From Candidatus Woesearchaeota archaeon (GTDB lineage: Archaea; Nanobdellota; Nanobdellia; Woesearchaeales; UBA525): a DNA stretch of 15,585 nt. Positions 13,265-15,585 of this stretch are shown here, one piece after another (the stretch's first letter is position 1; every line of letters begins with the position of its first letter). The translations under genes were made by a program, and so were the position numbers. The stretch is taken from NCBI GenBank assembly GCA_013331575.1, contig DUGD01000050.1:1-15585 (forward strand), written 5' to 3'. The notes beneath the pieces were generated by a model. That model saw only the letters and a list, made by a program, of their open reading frames with translations. It had not been told where the DNA came from and made no database searches.

Positions 13265-14155
13265 ATGCCAACACTCGATATACAGGATCTCCATGTCTCC
13301 GTCGAAGGGAAGGAGATACTCAAAGGGATAACATTGCGCATCGCGGCGGGCGAGACGCATGCACTCATGGGGCCGAACGGCAGCGGGAAATCGACGCTCG
13401 CCTCCGTGCTCATGGGAGACCCGCGGTTCACCGTCACCCGTGGCAGTATCCTGCTCGATGGCGCGGATATTCTCGCCCTTCCGCCCGAAGAGCGCGCGCG
13501 AAAAGGGCTCTTCCTCTCGTTCCAATACCCGGTTGAGATACCCGGCGTCACTGTCGAGAGTTTCCTCAGGATTGCGTATAACGCGCAGCGCGGGACCGCG
13601 CTCGATGTGGTGTCGTTCCACAAGATGCTCATCGCCGCCATGGAACGGTCGCATATGGACCCCGCATTCTGCCGTCGATATCTCAACGACGGGTTCTCCG
13701 GCGGCGAGAAGAAGCGTATGGAGATGCTCCAGATGGCGATCCTCGATCCCGCTATCGCCATCCTCGACGAGACTGATTCCGGGCTCGATGTCGATGCGCT
13801 TAAGGTGGTCGCGGAGGGCATCGCGAGACGCCAGGATCCTACGCACTCGACGCTCATCATCACCCATTTCTCGCGTCTTTTGCTCCATGTCGCTCCGACG
13901 GCGGTCCATATCATGATGGATGGCGCGATCGTGAAAAGCGGCGGTCCGGAGCTCGCTCATGTGGTGGAGGCCGGTGGTTACGCTCCGCATGGGCGATCGG
14001 GTGGATCGCAGTCTCCTATGGTGGCGATGGGTAGCAGCGCGTCTCGTGACGACAACCTTGATGAAAAAGATCGCGTCGAGAAGAATCTCGGTGAAGAGAC
14101 CCTTGGCGGAGAGACTCCTGCTGGAGAACATCTCGGGGAAGAGAAACACTTATAA
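13265..14155 (+). CDS. sufC: SufC, ABC-type ATPase with a repeat-bearing C-terminal tail
   Basis: A 296-residue ATPase of the SufBCD complex. Walker A is G-P-N-G-S-G-K-S-T (36-44), the signature F-S-G-G-E-K-K-R (144-151), Walker B ends I-L-D-E-T-D-S-G-L-D with E169 as the catalytic Glu, and H201 is the switch His. SufC normally ends shortly after the E-A-G-G-Y segment (about 248 residues in E. coli). Here about 55 residues follow, polar and Gly/Glu-rich, ending in four tandem five-residue units (LGEET, LGGET, PAGEH, LGEEK). The core appears complete and active. The tail's role is unknown. It is the last suf gene, separated from sufB and sufD by three other genes. Its stop codon lies inside the TATA box of the next gene. 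Confidence 0.94.
   Translation: MPTLDIQDLHVSVEGKEILKGITLRIAAGETHALMGPNGSGKSTLASVLMGDPRFTVTRGSILLDGADILALPPEERARKGLFLSFQYPVEIPGVTVESFLRIAYNAQRGTALDVVSFHKMLIAAMERSHMDPAFCRRYLNDGFSGGEKKRMEMLQMAILDPAIAILDETDSGLDVDALKVVAEGIARRQDPTHSTLIITHFSRLLLHVAPTAVHIMMDGAIVKSGGPELAHVVEAGGYAPHGRSGGSQSPMVAMGSSASRDDNLDEKDRVEKNLGEETLGGETPAGEHLGEEKHL
14087..14146 (+). repeat. Four tandem 15-bp units in the sufC 3' end
   Basis: Four degenerate 15-bp units (14087-14101, 14102-14116, 14117-14131, 14132-14146) encode L-G-E-E-T, L-G-G-E-T, P-A-G-E-H and L-G-E-E-K in frame. This is a small coding minisatellite at the end of the SufC tail. Confidence 0.7.
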
Positions 14156-14158
14156 ATA
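14150..14158 (+). promoter_or_regulatory. TATA box overlapping the sufC stop codon
   Basis: TTATAAATA contains the sufC TAA (14153-14155) and is preceded by a purine-rich BRE-like stretch (GAGAAAC). Its centre is about 25-26 bases before ATG 14179, predicting a leaderless mRNA for the next gene. Confidence 0.65.
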
Positions 14159-14178
14159 AGTTACTACTACTTAGGGAC

Positions 14179-14535
14179 ATGAACTTTGGAGACTTGTGGG
14201 ATAGCGTCCAGCAGGTATTCTATGATCCTGGGCTGCGGTACACCGCGCATATCGCTGTGAATGCAGCGATCGCCTATGCGAACACGCGGCGAACACCACA
14301 TGCGAAGAATTACATTTTCGCGGCGGTCGTACCGGTTCTTGCCGGTTTTGCCGAACTGCCAATCACAACCGATTCTGACGCGGGCAGGTTCTGCGAGAGC
14401 TCGAATGCAAGCCTCCTGCTCATCGAAGGGACTGCAGACGCAGTGCAACTGGGCCCGCTTGCCGTACGTGACTACTTGCGCTCCCGAGAGACGCAAAAAC
14501 CGTCAGCCACGCTTGATGCGGCGCTTGACCCATGA
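14179..14535 (+). CDS. Small hypothetical protein
   Basis: A 118-residue protein that I do not recognise. Residues 20-40 are Ala-rich (T-A-H-I-A-V-N-A-A-I-A-Y-A), and residues 45-60 (Y-I-F-A-A-V-V-P-V-L-A-G-F-A) are hydrophobic enough for one short membrane helix, though this is marginal. A strong TATA box at the right distance supports it as a real gene with its own leaderless transcript. Its last 33 bases overlap the 3' end of the convergent dehydrogenase gene, which slightly lowers confidence in the C-terminus. Confidence 0.6.
   Translation: MNFGDLWDSVQQVFYDPGLRYTAHIAVNAAIAYANTRRTPHAKNYIFAAVVPVLAGFAELPITTDSDAGRFCESSNASLLLIEGTADAVQLGPLAVRDYLRSRETQKPSATLDAALDP
14495..14499 (-). terminator. 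T-tract terminator candidate after the dehydrogenase gene
   Basis: On the minus strand, TTTTT begins three bases after the TGA of the dehydrogenase. Archaeal termination often uses such T runs. The tract is short and lies inside the convergent gene, so this is tentative. Confidence 0.3.
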
Positions 14536-15471
14536 CTCGGGCAGAAGCCTGCCGATAAGCAGTTCTATCTTGTGACGCGCCGGAACGGTGTAGATGAGCT
14601 TACGCTCCTTTATCGCTTGCTGCACGACGGTAGCGACCGCGCTGGGATTGATACCGCTGTCATCGTGTGCCCACGCGACGCTCTCGAAACTCTGGTGCTG
14701 GAAGAAATTCGTGCGCACCTTTCCCGGGCAGATGCAAGAGACCGCGACACCATCGTGCTCCACTTCGTAGCGAAGGGATTCTGAGAGGCCGACGACCGCA
14801 TGCTTCGATGCGCTGTACGCGGCGAGGTTAGGCATACCGACCAGTCCCACCATGGACGAGACGTTGATGATGTTGCCTTTCGTTTCTTTGAGCTTCGGCA
14901 AGCACTCCTTGATGAAGAGGACGGTGCCGAAATAGTTCGTGAGCATCTGGTTGTTGATATCCTCAAGGCGCATCTCTTCGAGATTGCCGTAGATGCCGAT
15001 ACCTGCGCAGTTGACCAAGACATCGATGTGCCCGAACTCCTTGATGGCATGCTGGACCGTCTCGTGTACCTGCACGATCTTCGTCACATCGCACTCGCGC
15101 ACGAGCGCCCTGATGTTGTACTTTGCGAGCTCTTGCTCGACCTCGTGCAAGCCCTGCCTCTTGCGGGAGACGAGGACGAGATTGTAGTTGCTGCTGGCCA
15201 AATGGAGCGCGACGGCCTTGCCGATACCGCTCGACGCACCGGTGATGATAGCGACCTTATGCGCATGGGTAGGGTGGTGCAAGAGACCGTGGTCTTTCTT
15301 CTCTTCATGGCTGTGCTCGAGAGCCTCTTCGACAGCGTTGTGCGGCGCGTCGGGAGCGGCCGCCTTGGGCTTGTTCTCCTTCTCGCTTAGCCTGCGCGCG
15401 AACGGCGACTTCGGGGTCTCGCCTGCCGGCGCCCCGCGGATCTTGAGCTCTTTCTCTTTGTTCTCCACCAT
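14503..15471 (-). CDS. Short-chain dehydrogenase/reductase (SDR) with charged His-rich N-terminus
   Basis: A 322-residue classical SDR. The NAD(P)-binding motif T-G-A-S-S-G-I-G is at residues 77-84, N-C-A-G near 154-157, and the catalytic S206, Y219 and K223 are in V-S-S and Y-S-A-S-K. The R-K pair after the second strand hints at NADP(H) preference. The substrate cannot be told from sequence. The first 70 residues are unusual: a Lys/Glu/Pro-rich segment followed by seven His within residues 53-71. ATG 15471 is chosen because AGGTGG lies just upstream and the predicted transcript starts near 15487. The TTG at 15492 would lie before that. It probably acts in the cytosol. Confidence 0.88.
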   Translation of the reverse strand: MVENKEKELKIRGAPAGETPKSPFARRLSEKENKPKAAAPDAPHNAVEEALEHSHEEKKDHGLLHHPTHAHKVAIITGASSGIGKAVALHLASSNYNLVLVSRKRQGLHEVEQELAKYNIRALVRECDVTKIVQVHETVQHAIKEFGHIDVLVNCAGIGIYGNLEEMRLEDINNQMLTNYFGTVLFIKECLPKLKETKGNIINVSSMVGLVGMPNLAAYSASKHAVVGLSESLRYEVEHDGVAVSCICPGKVRTNFFQHQSFESVAWAHDDSGINPSAVATVVQQAIKERKLIYTVPARHKIELLIGRLLPESWVKRRIKRG

Positions 15472-15509
15472 GAAAAACCACCTTGTCGTCAATGCCGCAA
15501 CGCTGACTG

Positions 15510-15517
15510 TTTAAATA
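15510..15517. promoter_or_regulatory. TATA-like box, possibly bidirectional
   Basis: TTTAAATA has a self-complementary TTTAAA core. Leftward it predicts a start near 15487, 16 bases before ATG 15471 of the SDR gene. Rightward it predicts a start near 15540, two bases before ATG 15542. It may serve one or both genes. Confidence 0.5.
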
Positions 15518-15541
15518 GGTTGTGTAAGGAAAGGGTCTTAG

Positions 15542-15585
15542 ATGACGACGGGCGGAGTATTGCTGCCTTGGAGCCTTTCTGAGGG
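15542..15585 (+). CDS. Start of a gene leaving the window (partial)
   Basis: ATG 15542 opens a frame with no stop to the window end, reading M-T-T-G-G-V-L-L-P-W-S-L-S-E. The TATA-like box at 15510-15517 is at the distance expected for a leaderless start. Only 14 complete codons are visible, so neither the product nor the gene itself can be confirmed. Confidence 0.4.
   Translation, partial: MTTGGVLLPWSLSE

Noticed and set aside
13157..14149. 330-codon open frame antisense to sufC
   Set aside because: It mirrors a well-conserved ATPase gene, and its product is rich in His and Arg with no domain.

Overview
The window looks archaeal, possibly from a small-genome (DPANN-like) lineage, although the taxon cannot be fixed from this sequence alone. 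The evidence is TATA-box promoters placed about 26 nt before start codons, several apparently leaderless first genes, GGTGAT-type Shine-Dalgarno sites before internal genes, and a minimal SUF iron-sulfur operon led by an XRE-type regulator of a kind common in archaea.

Left half (1-7412, minus strand). This is one tightly packed operon of tandem paralogues. Nine complete genes, plus a tenth cut by the left edge, encode 224-289 residue proteins. Each complete protein has a D/E-rich, usually LS-containing lead-in to an HExxH zinc-binding motif, and a conserved glutamate 46-65 residues later in an E-I-P-A-Y or E-C-N-A-Y context. They look like gluzincin-type zinc metallopeptidases or derivatives of them, in two subfamilies: seven EIPAY-type genes (27-5145) and two ECNAYL-type genes (5776-7412). 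A DUF218/YdcF-like gene sits between the subfamilies. Most junctions are ATGA overlaps or gaps of a few bases. One strong TATA box at 7435-7442 probably drives the whole array as a leaderless transcript. I cannot match this family to a named one, and the array is the best candidate here for an undescribed system.

Middle (7413-8486). A compact divergent promoter region leads rightward into a 120-residue XRE-type regulator with a C-terminal Cys/His cluster, then a 95-residue charged protein of unknown function. A structured, non-coding 245-nt interval follows, ending in the sufB promoter. A perfect 14-bp palindrome lies between the likely TATA box and the start codon of the regulator, a natural place for an autoregulatory operator.

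Right half (8487-14155, plus strand). The SUF genes run in the order sufB-sufD-sufS-sufU-unknown-sufC. SufS takes sulfur from cysteine, the SufU/IscU-like protein is the sulfur acceptor or scaffold, and SufB-SufC-SufD form the assembly complex. Key catalytic residues are intact. Oddities are a 204-residue unknown protein between sufU and sufC, a SufU-like protein without the usual SufU insertion, and a SufC with a 55-residue C-terminal tail that includes four tandem five-residue repeats.

Right end (14179-15585). A small hypothetical gene has its own TATA box overlapping the sufC stop codon. It converges on a short-chain dehydrogenase with an unusual charged, His-rich N-terminus. A TATA-like box at 15510-15517 could serve both this gene and a coding region that begins at 15542 and leaves the window. 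No tRNA, rRNA, insertion sequence or CRISPR array was seen.
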